DNA of 64,000 bases from Pedobacter sp. BAL39. GTDB lineage: Bacteria; Bacteroidota; Bacteroidia; Sphingobacteriales; Sphingobacteriaceae. This document shows positions 18,952 through 27,761 of the stretch, in pieces. The notes beneath the pieces were generated by a model, which saw only the letters and a program-made list of their open reading frames with translations, had not been told where the DNA came from and ran no database searches. Location of the stretch: the NCBI RefSeq assembly GCF_000170795.1, contig NZ_ABCM01000010.1, forward strand, positions 1-64,000. Direction: 5' to 3'. Numbering within the stretch: the first letter of the stretch is position 1; each line of letters opens with the position of its first letter. The position numbers and the translations under genes are program-made.

Positions 18952-20090
18952 AAGAAGTAAAATCATTGACATCATACGAGACCTTTGATGCAACAAAACT
19001 AAAGTTGGTACTGGAAAAAATTGCATCACGTGCCTCAGAATGCGAACATGATCCCGAGGGGCCAAAAGTAGAGTTCCAGTGGTTAAATGAATGTGGTGCG
19101 CTCGCAGCTGTATTACCTGGAGGGGAAATGGATTTTAATAAATCTCACACCGGGCAACTATTGAAATTACTGAAAGACATCGGCAAGGCTAACCTATCTG
19201 TCGGGCGAATATTTGAAGGACACATCAACGCTCTGTACCTGATCCATTTATTCGCAGAACAGGAGCAGCGTGAAAAATGGTATACCGAAGTAAGGGATTT
19301 TGGTTACCTCTTTGGTGTTTGGAATACTCAAACAAATGATGGCATCCTGTTTACAGAAAATGAACGTTTCCTGAAAATCGAAGGCAGTAAAACGTTCTGC
19401 TCAGGCGCTACGCTGGTAGACCGGGCGCTGATTACGGGCAACATTTCATTGTTACATAGAACTGGTTGGCAAATGGCAATCATTGACATGAAACAAATTG
19501 ATCGTAGCAAGATCGATCGGGAGAGCTGGAAAACATTGGGCATGAAAGCCTCAGGGAGCTATAAGGTTGATTTTAGTGGCTATGAAATTTATGAAGAGGA
19601 ACTACTATCCATTCCAGGATTTTATTTAAGGCAGCCCTATTTTAGCGGTGGAGCAATTCGTTTTGCGGCGGTTCAACTTGGCGGAGCCGAAGCTATTGCA
19701 ACACACACACTCGCTTACCTGAAAAACCTTGACCGAACCTCTGATCCGATACAGCAGCTGCGCATCTCAAATATGATGGCTCAACTGGTGTCAGGTAGGA
19801 TGTGGCTGGACAGGGCGGCCACTCATTACGATACCTGGGCCAATAGTGCAGCCGAAGATGAAGCGCTCATTGCTTTTGCCAACATGACCAGGGTTAGTAT
19901 TGAAGACATCTGCCTGAAGATCATGGAGGAAAGTAACCGCTGCGTTGGAGCCAGGGGATTGATGCATCCTTATCCCCTGGAGCGCATCTTTAGGGACCTC
20001 AGCTTCTACCTGCGCCAACCGGCACCAGATGCAACGAGATTAAAGGTCGCTGAGTTTTTTATCAATAATAATTCCGCATTCAATGAATAA
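18948..20090 (+). CDS. Acyl-CoA dehydrogenase-like flavoprotein, catalytic Glu apparently absent
   Basis: 380 residues with the ACAD fold: a helical N-terminal domain, a central beta domain (GSKTFCSGATLVDRALITG, KASGSYKVDFSG), and a C-terminal helical domain with VGARGLMHPYPLERIFRDLSF. In ordinary ACADs the last motif is followed by a catalytic Glu in YEGT-x-x-IQ; here the aligned stretch reads LRQPAPDATR. That suggests a flavin enzyme using different chemistry, for example a group D monooxygenase or N-oxidase relative, or an oxidation with another base. It overlaps both neighbours by a few bases, so it is translationally coupled to the GT4 and deacetylase/methyltransferase genes. Confidence 0.85.
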   Translation: MKEVKSLTSYETFDATKLKLVLEKIASRASECEHDPEGPKVEFQWLNECGALAAVLPGGEMDFNKSHTGQLLKLLKDIGKANLSVGRIFEGHINALYLIHLFAEQEQREKWYTEVRDFGYLFGVWNTQTNDGILFTENERFLKIEGSKTFCSGATLVDRALITGNISLLHRTGWQMAIIDMKQIDRSKIDRESWKTLGMKASGSYKVDFSGYEIYEEELLSIPGFYLRQPYFSGGAIRFAAVQLGGAEAIATHTLAYLKNLDRTSDPIQQLRISNMMAQLVSGRMWLDRAATHYDTWANSAAEDEALIAFANMTRVSIEDICLKIMEESNRCVGARGLMHPYPLERIFRDLSFYLRQPAPDATRLKVAEFFINNNSAFNE

Positions 20091-21429
20091 TACATTTGAT
20101 AAAGTCGCATTTCAGGCAGTTGCGGCTCCAGTAGGTTTAGACAGCCTGTCTGCTGTAAGGCGTTGCACCGTATTGGTCCCTCATCCGGACGACGAGTCCC
20201 TTGGATGCGCAGGACTGCTGGCTACATTAGTTGCTGCACAATGCGAAATTCAGGTTATCCTCACAACAGATGGCAGCAAGTCACACCCAAACTCCCTGGA
20301 ATATCCTGAAGCACAACTGATCGCGCTACGCCATTCGGAATTGCTACACGCGCTGATGCTTCTGGGGATTACATCCGACGGGCTGATCAGCTATGGTGCC
20401 AGAGACGCGGCTATGCCGGGAAAAACTCAAGTGGGTTTTGAAGAATTGACCGACAGGCTCGCTACCGACCTTCGGAATTTTGCACCTGATCTTATCCTGG
20501 TACCTTATGAACTTGATCCGCATTGCGACCACAGGGCTACATGGCAGCTCCTGATGGCAGCCCTTGAGCGTAGCACAACCAAGCGCCCCATGATCTGGGA
20601 GTATCCAATCTGGCTCTATGCCCATGCTGCTGCTGAAGACATTCCCCACTTAAATCCTGATGAACTGCTGGTATTGGATGTTAGCAGGTACGCAGCATTA
20701 AAGGAAAAATGCATATATGCACACCAATCGCAGACTAGAGCATTGATCAGCGACGATCCTTCGGGATTTATGCTTTCAGCAGAGATGATCGCCAACTTTA
20801 CCAGCGGCAACGAATATTATATGCAACGGAAGAAACTTAATCCAGATGCTACCCTCTCCGTCGATTACTTTGAGAAACTATACACTGGTAACATCGACCC
20901 CTGGAATTTCGAGACCAGCGATTATGAACGGAGCAAGTATTTAGCGACAATAGCGGCCATTCCTGACAGAGCATATCTTTCCGCGCTGGAGATAGGCTGT
21001 TCGATAGGCGTTCTCACTGATATGCTGGCCTCCAAATGCAATAGGCTGACTGCAATGGACATTAGTCAAGTGGCATTGGAAAAGGCCCGGTCGCGCCTCC
21101 AGGGGTCTTCAAATGTCGACTTCCTACTAGGTGGTGTTCCTGCCGACTTCCCCAATGATCGCTATGATCTGATCGTCATGAGTGAGGTGGGCTATTACCT
21201 CAGGATGGACGACCTGCTTCTACTCCGTGAACAGGTGATCGAAGCGCTTGAGGCTGATGGTATACTTGTTCTTGTGCACTGGACGCATTTTGTGGTAGAT
21301 TACCCCCTTACTGGAGACCAGGTACACGATGGTTTCATCAGAACAAACCTTGAACTCCACAGTTGCAGCAGAACGGCAGACTACCGACTTGAAGTCTATA
21401 CGAAACCAAAAAGATCAGATGAATTTTAA
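20083..21429 (+). CDS. Bifunctional PIG-L (LmbE) deacetylase / class I SAM-dependent methyltransferase
   Basis: 448 residues, two enzymes in one chain. Residues of about 20-240 are an LmbE/PIG-L deacetylase: VPHPDDESLGC holds the HPDDE zinc motif and DPHCDHRATW the second His. From about 265 a class I methyltransferase follows with motif I LEIGCSIGVLTDMLA and the acidic SAM residue in AMDISQVALEKA. PIG-L enzymes remove N-acetyl groups from GlcNAc-type sugars (as in bacillithiol, mycothiol or GPI synthesis). The fusion implies deacetylation and methylation of one intermediate. Its 3' end overlaps the next gene by 11 bases. Confidence 0.93.
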   Translation: MNNTFDKVAFQAVAAPVGLDSLSAVRRCTVLVPHPDDESLGCAGLLATLVAAQCEIQVILTTDGSKSHPNSLEYPEAQLIALRHSELLHALMLLGITSDGLISYGARDAAMPGKTQVGFEELTDRLATDLRNFAPDLILVPYELDPHCDHRATWQLLMAALERSTTKRPMIWEYPIWLYAHAAAEDIPHLNPDELLVLDVSRYAALKEKCIYAHQSQTRALISDDPSGFMLSAEMIANFTSGNEYYMQRKKLNPDATLSVDYFEKLYTGNIDPWNFETSDYERSKYLATIAAIPDRAYLSALEIGCSIGVLTDMLASKCNRLTAMDISQVALEKARSRLQGSSNVDFLLGGVPADFPNDRYDLIVMSEVGYYLRMDDLLLLREQVIEALEADGILVLVHWTHFVVDYPLTGDQVHDGFIRTNLELHSCSRTADYRLEVYTKPKRSDEF

Positions 21430-22477
21430 AATCGCCTTTTACATACACCACCACGGCCTGGGCCATCTGACGCGGGCAATGGAAATCATGAAGAGATTTC
21501 CTGATCATGAGATGATCTTCATGGGAAGTAACCTACACTTTCAAAGCGCATTACCTGCAAACGTCCGTGTCGTACACCTGCCCCTGGATGTGGCAAATGA
21601 AACAGATACATACTACCACGAGGAACTTCCCTCGGATATTTTCCATTACGCCCCCTTAAATGTAAGCGGTATCAGGGACCGCATGTCCATAATGACCGAA
21701 CTTTTCCGGGATGAGTTTCCGATGATCCTAATCGTGGATGTCTCGGTAGAGGTTGCACTACTCGCCAGACTGTGCGGTATTCCAACCATCGTCATGCGAC
21801 AGCATGGCAAACGTGGAGATCTGCCACATCGGTTGGCTTATCAAAGTGCTGAGCTACTGATCGCACCTTATCCTAGATCTATGTATCGTGGAAACGAAGA
21901 CGAAGCGTATGCGAAAACACTATTTACCGGAGGCTTTTCGAAATTTAACGTCAATGGTAACCCGGCAAAGGAAATCCCTAACCATATTGCCATCCTATTA
22001 GGTGGCGGTGGCAGTTCTTTAAACTCCTCAGTGATTACTGAAATAGCCACCACCTGCCCTAACCACTTTTTTCATATTCTGGGAAAAATAAGCGGTGACG
22101 CTCCTGACCTCACCAACACAACATGGTACGGTCATCTTGATCAGCCTCAATCCATTATTGAACAATGCACAATGGTGATTGGAAATACAGGCCATAATAC
22201 CGTAATGGAGGTTGCGAGCCTGAATAAACGTTTTATTGGTATACCGGAACAGCGCCCCTTTGAAGAACAACTGGATAAAGCAGAGGCGATCAGCTCACGC
22301 CGTGGCATCCATATTCTTTTACCTGAGCATCTCCCAGAAACAAATTGGAATAACTTGTTGGAGACACTACAGACGCAACAGCTGGATTGGACCGACGTCA
22401 TTGCTGAAGATGCGCTTGCAATACTGGAGGAAGCAGTTTTAAAAACTGGCAACAGCGTATTTAACATGCAACCCTAA
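21419..22477 (+). CDS. Glycosyltransferase, GT-B fold (MurG/GT28-like C-terminus)
   Basis: 352 residues from the ATG at 21419, chosen because it begins MNFKIAFYIHHHGLGH, a typical GT-B glycine loop (HGLGHLTRA), and leaves an 11-base overlap with the preceding gene. The C-terminal part has LLGGGGSSLN and IGNTGHNTVMEVASLNKRF, the nucleotide-sugar-binding region seen in GT28 and MGDG-synthase-like enzymes. Last gene of the operon; it converges with a GT2 gene with an 8-base gap. Acceptor unknown. Confidence 0.85.
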   Translation: MNFKIAFYIHHHGLGHLTRAMEIMKRFPDHEMIFMGSNLHFQSALPANVRVVHLPLDVANETDTYYHEELPSDIFHYAPLNVSGIRDRMSIMTELFRDEFPMILIVDVSVEVALLARLCGIPTIVMRQHGKRGDLPHRLAYQSAELLIAPYPRSMYRGNEDEAYAKTLFTGGFSKFNVNGNPAKEIPNHIAILLGGGGSSLNSSVITEIATTCPNHFFHILGKISGDAPDLTNTTWYGHLDQPQSIIEQCTMVIGNTGHNTVMEVASLNKRFIGIPEQRPFEEQLDKAEAISSRRGIHILLPEHLPETNWNNLLETLQTQQLDWTDVIAEDALAILEEAVLKTGNSVFNMQP

Positions 22478-22485
22478 CTGGGAGA

Positions 22486-23331
22486 TCAAGTTTTAAGGGC
22501 TTGTTTTATCTCATCTGGATTGGGTAACCTTATCGGTCTGATTTCATTTTCGGACCATACAATCAACCTCCTGTCGTCAAATGCTTTTAGCCATCCCTCC
22601 ATTGGCCAGACCTTCCATTTTGTAAAAAACCTGTTGGCATTGCAGATGATGTCCGTAAAATGATTTAATGGTGGTGAATAATTAGCATGATATTGGTGAA
22701 AAGCAAAAGCCTGAACATTCTGTATTGATATCCCCTTTTGCGCTGCGGTAAAAGAAAAGTCGGTATCTTCCGCGCCATAACCTTTATAATCTTCATCAAA
22801 ACCGCCTATATAAAAATAGGTCTGCCTGGAACAGGCAAAATTCAGCGACCAGAAAAGTGCATGGGGAATAGTTGATAGTCCAGCCCTGATCGGATCTGGT
22901 GCACTTAATTGGACTAGATGGTTCATCAGGTCTTCATGGCCCATCGCTTTTTCAGTCAAATACCGAATCTGACCACTTAACAATTGTCTGCTGTGCTGAT
23001 GTTCCTGGTATTTCAAAATCAGATCTGATGATGGTATACAGTCTACATCCAGGAAGATCAGAAAATCACCTGCTGCCTTAACCGCAGCATGATTCCTTGC
23101 CTCCGCCAGCGGAAGCTGTTCTTCAGAGCTCATTTGAAAACATCTGACAGGAAATGGCATGGAAGGCATCACCCTTATAGGCTCGTTCATGAAAACAATC
23201 ACCATTTCATCTGGCAGGACTGTATTTAACGACAAACCCATCAACAGATTTTCCAGTGCCGTCCCGCGCCCCTTTACCAATGTCAGGACTGATGTCATTG
23301 TATGCGAATAAAGGTTAAACGGCAATGGCAT
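22486..23331 (-). CDS. Glycosyltransferase family 2 with galactosyltransferase-type C-terminus
   Basis: 281 residues (270 if the second ATG at 23298 is used). A GT-A fold with the metal-binding DVDC motif in DFLIFLDVDCIP, and the Glyco_transf_7C-type motif GGFDEDYKGYGAEDTDF near residue 165. The longer start overlaps the upstream GT2 gene by 17 bases; the shorter leaves a 17-base gap. No membrane segments, so a soluble inverting transferase is likely. Donor unknown, possibly a UDP-sugar. Confidence 0.9.
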   Translation of the reverse strand: MPLPFNLYSHTMTSVLTLVKGRGTALENLLMGLSLNTVLPDEMVIVFMNEPIRVMPSMPFPVRCFQMSSEEQLPLAEARNHAAVKAAGDFLIFLDVDCIPSSDLILKYQEHQHSRQLLSGQIRYLTEKAMGHEDLMNHLVQLSAPDPIRAGLSTIPHALFWSLNFACSRQTYFYIGGFDEDYKGYGAEDTDFSFTAAQKGISIQNVQAFAFHQYHANYSPPLNHFTDIICNANRFFTKWKVWPMEGWLKAFDDRRLIVWSENEIRPIRLPNPDEIKQALKT

Positions 23332-24517
23332 CAGAACTGCATATCGGCATCGTCCTTATATTTTTAATTACAGCACTTCCTATTTTGGAGAAATGTTGTC
23401 TAAAAGATTGAATGACTTCAGAAATCGGTCTTAGCGTGATTTTGTGCAGCTCTGTCGCCTGGAGATCAAGATCAATCTGCTCCCACAAGGCTTCGAAAAA
23501 TCTGGACGTCAGCAGCAACTGCATCACAAATTCAGGTTCCTTATTGATGAGTGCGGCAATACGCCTGATCTCTACATGAGCAGAAGAATAATTACTGCTG
23601 GTTAACCAAAGGCTGCGGAGCATATTTTTCAGCTTAAACTTAAAAGTCAAAGTTTCCAGTGTTTCGACCATCTGCTCCTCTTTATTATTGCTCATGTCGG
23701 TCCAATGTTTCAGCTGGACAGAGAACCCAAATTCCACACGTCCCTTCAGGCGGGAAGAGGTAAATACCCGAACATCCGGCGCATGTCTGATTTTTGCATC
23801 GATACGTTTAAGTGCTTTTCGAAACTCTTCGTCTTCCAGATACGGAATAGCAGGCAACCTTCCCGCCCTATCGTAAATATCACAGGTCACGGCCAAACTC
23901 GGACCGAAACATTGGAAATGCCGGGGCCAGGGATTGGAAAGGCAAGGATCAATCTCCGCCTCCAGGCGACTTTGAAAAAACCTATAGTTCACATCCTGCA
24001 GATGGTGTCTTCTTGACAGCGAGGGAACGTCGCGTGGAAGGATTCTTCCGCCTACAACATCCGCTCCCCTATCCATCTCCAGTAAAATGTACTGCACCCA
24101 ATTTTTGTCTACCTGGCTATCAGCATCCGTCGATACAATGATGCCCTTCGGTCCTACCGTCAGACTCAACCTGCGGTAGGCACTGTCCATTAATATACGC
24201 CTCACTGTTCCAATGTGGGCAACTTCAGCACTCAGATCTACATATTCCAGATGTAGCGCAAACGAAGGATACGCTTTTTGATAAGCTTTACAAACATCCA
24301 AGGTATCATCGCTGCAATTATTAATCAGCAACAACACCTCAAAGAGATGCTGAGGCAGTGGATTCCCCAATAGGTCCTGCTGTGTTCTCAATGCATCAAG
24401 AGTCATCGCGATCTCCTGGGATTCATCCTTCGCGGGAACAATTACGGATAGTTTTAAGTCAGGATGGACATACGCCTGAGTAAACAGAGCGGTAAGTTCT
24501 GGAAGATATGAATTCAT
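23315..24517 (-). CDS. Glycosyltransferase family 2 with long C-terminal extension
   Basis: 400 residues. The GT-A domain starts at about residue 22 (LSVIVPAKDESQEIAMTL) and carries the DxD motif in VSTDADSQVDKNW near residue 133. About 150 C-terminal residues are helical and not assignable by eye. First gene of the minus-strand pair facing the four-gene operon; probably part of the same pathway because all six genes are packed with almost no gaps. Confidence 0.88.
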   Translation of the reverse strand: MNSYLPELTALFTQAYVHPDLKLSVIVPAKDESQEIAMTLDALRTQQDLLGNPLPQHLFEVLLLINNCSDDTLDVCKAYQKAYPSFALHLEYVDLSAEVAHIGTVRRILMDSAYRRLSLTVGPKGIIVSTDADSQVDKNWVQYILLEMDRGADVVGGRILPRDVPSLSRRHHLQDVNYRFFQSRLEAEIDPCLSNPWPRHFQCFGPSLAVTCDIYDRAGRLPAIPYLEDEEFRKALKRIDAKIRHAPDVRVFTSSRLKGRVEFGFSVQLKHWTDMSNNKEEQMVETLETLTFKFKLKNMLRSLWLTSSNYSSAHVEIRRIAALINKEPEFVMQLLLTSRFFEALWEQIDLDLQATELHKITLRPISEVIQSFRQHFSKIGSAVIKNIRTMPICSSDAIAV

Positions 24518-24643
24518 AGGTATTAATGGGGTTATCTAACTATGCAACACCCCCTAAATACAAATGTTCTAACAATCTTACCAGCTCTTTGGAATATTTT
24601 AAGATGACGAAGAAGTCAAGGTTTGAGGAGTTCTAAAACAATA

Positions 24644-24669
24644 GGATTCGTGCTGATCAGCACGAATCC
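24644..24669. repeat. 26-bp perfect palindrome
   Basis: Two 13-base arms, GGATTCGTGCTGA and its exact complement, with no loop. It sits 11 bases past the stop of the kinase gene on the minus strand, where it may end transcription, though only a weak T-rich tract follows. It could also be a protein-binding site between the kinase and the glycosylation genes. Confidence 0.7.
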
Positions 24670-24680
24670 AACCAGACCTG

Positions 24681-25742
24681 TTATAATGTGTTTTTCGGCA
24701 AACTGATAAAGAAAGTTGTTCCCACGCCCTCTTCACTTTGACAACTGATTGTTCCACCGTGCCATTCAATAATTGTTTTTACGATGGAAAGGCCGATACC
24801 AAGCGTGGGTTCCCCCTGTAAGCCGGGCCTCCGTGCAGCACTGAATTGTTTAAATATCTCAGGGAGTAGCGCCGCCGGAATGCCGATTCCAGTATCGGAA
24901 AACTTGAAATTTACACGATCCTCCAGTTCCTCAACTGTCACGTATATAGAACCTCCAACAGGAGTAAATTTCAGGGCATTTGACATGAGGTTATTGATGA
25001 CCTGCATGAATTTTGCATCATCCATGTCCACGTAGATATGCGGCGAGGAAGTGGTCATCTGAAAAGTAATCCCGGAAATAACCTCCGAACGTTTGGATTC
25101 CTCCATATAATCCCTCAACTGACCGACAATATTGACCCGTTTTTTTGCGAGTACTACATTGGCTGTTTCCATAAATTCCCTGTTCAGCAAATCATTGATC
25201 ATGTCTACTGACTGCTGTAATATCGTTGAAATCAGTTTTGTTTTTTCTAAAAGCGTTACATCCTTTATCTGGCGACTGATAGTTTGCAGTAAAGATTTAC
25301 CAATATTCAGCGGCCCGCGGAGGTCGTGGCCCAACATATGCAATATTGAATTTTTCTTATCCGCATATTTCGTCACCGCCTGTGTACTCAACACTTCATC
25401 GGTGATGTCCACCACTGTTGCCAAGATCAACTGGTCATTTCTATCCTGAACCAAAAAAGGAACGACCAATAGCCACCGCAAACCTTCAGGTCCAAGTATC
25501 TTAACCGTTACCTTTCCAGTGAAATTTCCCGCAACAACATCGTCGAAGACGTCCTGAAGGTATCTGATGTCCTCCGCCTGAATTTTGGAAGTTAACGTTG
25601 CCAGCTGGTTTCCTTCACCGCCCGAAACCAGCCATTGCAATGAAGTGTGTATGAATAGAATTTGTCCCGAACTCAGATTGTAAGCAAAATGAGTGTTATT
25701 TCCGAAGGCAAATCCGTTCTTTGGCAAGTGATTGATGATCAT
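24681..25742 (-). CDS. Cytoplasmic PAS-type sensor histidine kinase
   Basis: 353 residues without membrane segments. Residues of about 15-120 resemble a PAS_3 domain (DVFDDVVAGNFTGKVTVKI..., DITDEVL). HisKA follows with the phosphoacceptor in HMLGHDLRGPL near residue 140, then HATPase (NNLMSNALKFTPVGG, DTGIGIPAALL, GIGLSIVKTII). No receiver. The same strand next carries an ECF sigma factor and a LuxR-type regulator upstream; shared signalling is possible but not shown. Confidence 0.92.
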   Translation of the reverse strand: MIINHLPKNGFAFGNNTHFAYNLSSGQILFIHTSLQWLVSGGEGNQLATLTSKIQAEDIRYLQDVFDDVVAGNFTGKVTVKILGPEGLRWLLVVPFLVQDRNDQLILATVVDITDEVLSTQAVTKYADKKNSILHMLGHDLRGPLNIGKSLLQTISRQIKDVTLLEKTKLISTILQQSVDMINDLLNREFMETANVVLAKKRVNIVGQLRDYMEESKRSEVISGITFQMTTSSPHIYVDMDDAKFMQVINNLMSNALKFTPVGGSIYVTVEELEDRVNFKFSDTGIGIPAALLPEIFKQFSAARRPGLQGEPTLGIGLSIVKTIIEWHGGTISCQSEEGVGTTFFISLPKNTL

Positions 25743-25825
25743 AACCCTACAACCCTAGAATAGTAGAAATGTTTAGATTCCTTTTTCAGTCAGGTCAAAA
25801 ATCAGATTACAATATCGAAAAAAAA

Positions 25826-26329
25826 TCATGCATACATTTTCAATCTGTTCTTCAAGGCTTTACGCGCCAGGTGGATCCTTGTCTTGACCGTCCCGATCGG
25901 CAAATCCAACTCTTCTGCAATTTCATGATACTTGTACCCTTCAAAATATCGAAGGAAAGGAATCGCATATGCTGGCTGGATACTGTCCAGTGCTTTAGTG
26001 ATGTCCTCGCCAATCATTTTGCATTCTCCCTCATTTTTAGAAGTTGCATCGTTTACAGGATACAACCAGGGATCTACATCTTTGATAAATACTCCAGCCC
26101 TACGGCCCAGTGAACGATAGTTGTTGATGAAGGTATTTTTCATAATGGTATAAAGCCATGCCTGCAGATTCGTCCCCTCGCCAAATGAGTTTTCATATCT
26201 GATGGCTTTGACCAGCGTATCCTGAACAAGGTCACTTGCATCATCATGGTCATGAGTAAACTGTAAGGCAGACTGCATAAGCTTATTTCTGTAAGTACAG
26301 ATTTCAGTGTCAAAGGCGATTGTGTTCAT
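25826..26329 (-). CDS. RNA polymerase sigma factor, ECF/sigma-70 family
   Basis: 167 residues from the ATG at 26329 (a TTG two codons upstream is rejected). Region 2 carries HDDASDLVQDTLVKAIRY; region 4 carries YKYHEIAEELDLPIGTVKTRIHLARKALK, the helix-turn-helix that reads the -35-type element. No anti-sigma gene is recognisable nearby, so its control is unknown; the kinase and regulator on either side are candidates. Confidence 0.94.
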   Translation of the reverse strand: MNTIAFDTEICTYRNKLMQSALQFTHDHDDASDLVQDTLVKAIRYENSFGEGTNLQAWLYTIMKNTFINNYRSLGRRAGVFIKDVDPWLYPVNDATSKNEGECKMIGEDITKALDSIQPAYAIPFLRYFEGYKYHEIAEELDLPIGTVKTRIHLARKALKNRLKMYA

Positions 26330-26438
26330 AGACAAGGTTTTTATGTGACAATAGAACAGTTGTCTACAAACGTTGTTTGACCATTAAATACGCATTTTAA
26401 TGTGGTTTTTACAGGCAATTTTGCGGTAAATACCTGGA

Positions 26439-27083
26439 TCAGACCAGGCCCATTACCGTAGCGGTTTTTATCAGGTGGGCTGAGTTTCTTGATTGCGTTT
26501 TATTAAGTAACAACTGACGGTGTCCTTCCACAGTACGTTTGCTGAGGAACAATTTGTCGGCGATTTCTGAATTGGTGTGTCCAAGGGCAATAAGCTGCAG
26601 GATTTCCATCTCTCTTTGCGTAAAATCATCTGCATTATGATTGCTTGCTGGATTTACCCTTTCGGAAGATTTTTGTTCGAGCATCTTAAATTGTATTTCA
26701 GAACACAGGTACCGCCCCCCATCGTGTACATACTTGACTGCAAAGAGCAATTCCATTGCGTTCACATTTTTGAATAAATAAGCAGAAGCCCCCTTTTTGA
26801 TGGTATTAAAAACCACTTCAGGATTGTCGAGCATGGACAGGAAGATCACCTTCAGTAGTGGATACTTTTCCCGGACGATTGGTAAAAGTGCGATTCCATC
26901 CATCACTGGCATATTCATATCCAGCAGCAGGATGTCAGCCGATAATCCGTCGTCAAGCAGATCCAGAACCTCCTGTCCGTTTAACGCCTCTGCAACAACA
27001 TCCAGTTCAGTATCCTCGGTCAGGAGGAGTTTTATACCATTCCGCACCAGCAAATGGTCGTCAGCAAGAATTAATCTGATCAT
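26439..27083 (-). CDS. NarL/FixJ-type response regulator (REC + LuxR HTH)
   Basis: 214 residues. The receiver has its phosphoacceptor Asp in ILLLDMNMPVMDG near residue 55 and Lys in the YLFKN strand. The C-terminal LuxR-type helix-turn-helix is FTQREMEILQLIALGHTNSEIADKLFLSKRTVEGH. A transcription factor, probably paired with the kinase at 24681-25742 or another orphan kinase in this window. Confidence 0.96.
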   Translation of the reverse strand: MIRLILADDHLLVRNGIKLLLTEDTELDVVAEALNGQEVLDLLDDGLSADILLLDMNMPVMDGIALLPIVREKYPLLKVIFLSMLDNPEVVFNTIKKGASAYLFKNVNAMELLFAVKYVHDGGRYLCSEIQFKMLEQKSSERVNPASNHNADDFTQREMEILQLIALGHTNSEIADKLFLSKRTVEGHRQLLLNKTQSRNSAHLIKTATVMGLV

Positions 27084-27153
27084 AATTTTGTAGCCTTCAT
27101 TAAACTGTTGCAGTCTTGTTCACTTCGAAATATTCGGCTCGGAGAATAGACCA

Positions 27154-27438
27154 TCACAATTCCTCCAAATGAAAATCAATTTCATCACCAATACGGTCTA
27201 CCAACTGTTCCGTAAACTCCACATTGAGACGCTCATCACCGTGTTTTGACTGATACAAAGGAAGGTCTTCTCCTCCAATCTCATCTGATCCCACTGGCTC
27301 CCACTCGTCAGCATTTTTTCGTATACCTCCAAGAATGCCGCCATAGTAGACGATCTTGAAAACGTCATTATCGGACGGAAGAATGGTCAAAGTAACTTCA
27401 TTACTTCCGTAGCTGATTCTAATGTTAAATGGTTCCAT
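27154..27438 (-). CDS. Small acidic hypothetical protein
   Basis: 94 residues, very acidic (many Asp and Glu in the second half, ending HLEEL), no signal peptide, Cys or membrane segment. The N-terminal half looks beta-rich (FNIRISYGSNEVTLTILP). The ATG and its coding pattern look real, but I do not recognise a family. Confidence 0.65.
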   Translation of the reverse strand: MEPFNIRISYGSNEVTLTILPSDNDVFKIVYYGGILGGIRKNADEWEPVGSDEIGGEDLPLYQSKHGDERLNVEFTEQLVDRIGDEIDFHLEEL

Positions 27439-27761
27439 AATTGATGAATGTTAATTCAATGCGTGGAAAGAATATGGTATGCCATTATTGCTTGACAGGC
27501 ACAATTCAGACAACATCGATTATTTTAAAAGGTTTTCAAAGAAAATCAAGTTGCGATCGATGATATCTCCTAATGTATTCAATGAATTGGCCTCATCGGC
27601 TTTCGCCGGCTATTGGATTCAGACATCTGGATAAGATAAGTTTAAAACCAGAATAGGTTTGTACGCAAGGTAACTAAAATTATTCATCCTGGTACGCCTA
27701 TTAGAAACATAAAACACTTAAACTTTAAGGTTGTTAGCACTAAAATTTAACTAACAAACAT
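27439..27761 (+). other. 323-base intergenic region with a consensus -7 box
   Basis: No gene in either strand. TAGGTTTG at 27654-27661 fits the TAnnTTTG consensus exactly and could drive the lipoprotein gene that begins at 27762, giving a leader of roughly 95 bases. No clear -33 element. Nothing else is evident. Confidence 0.5.
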
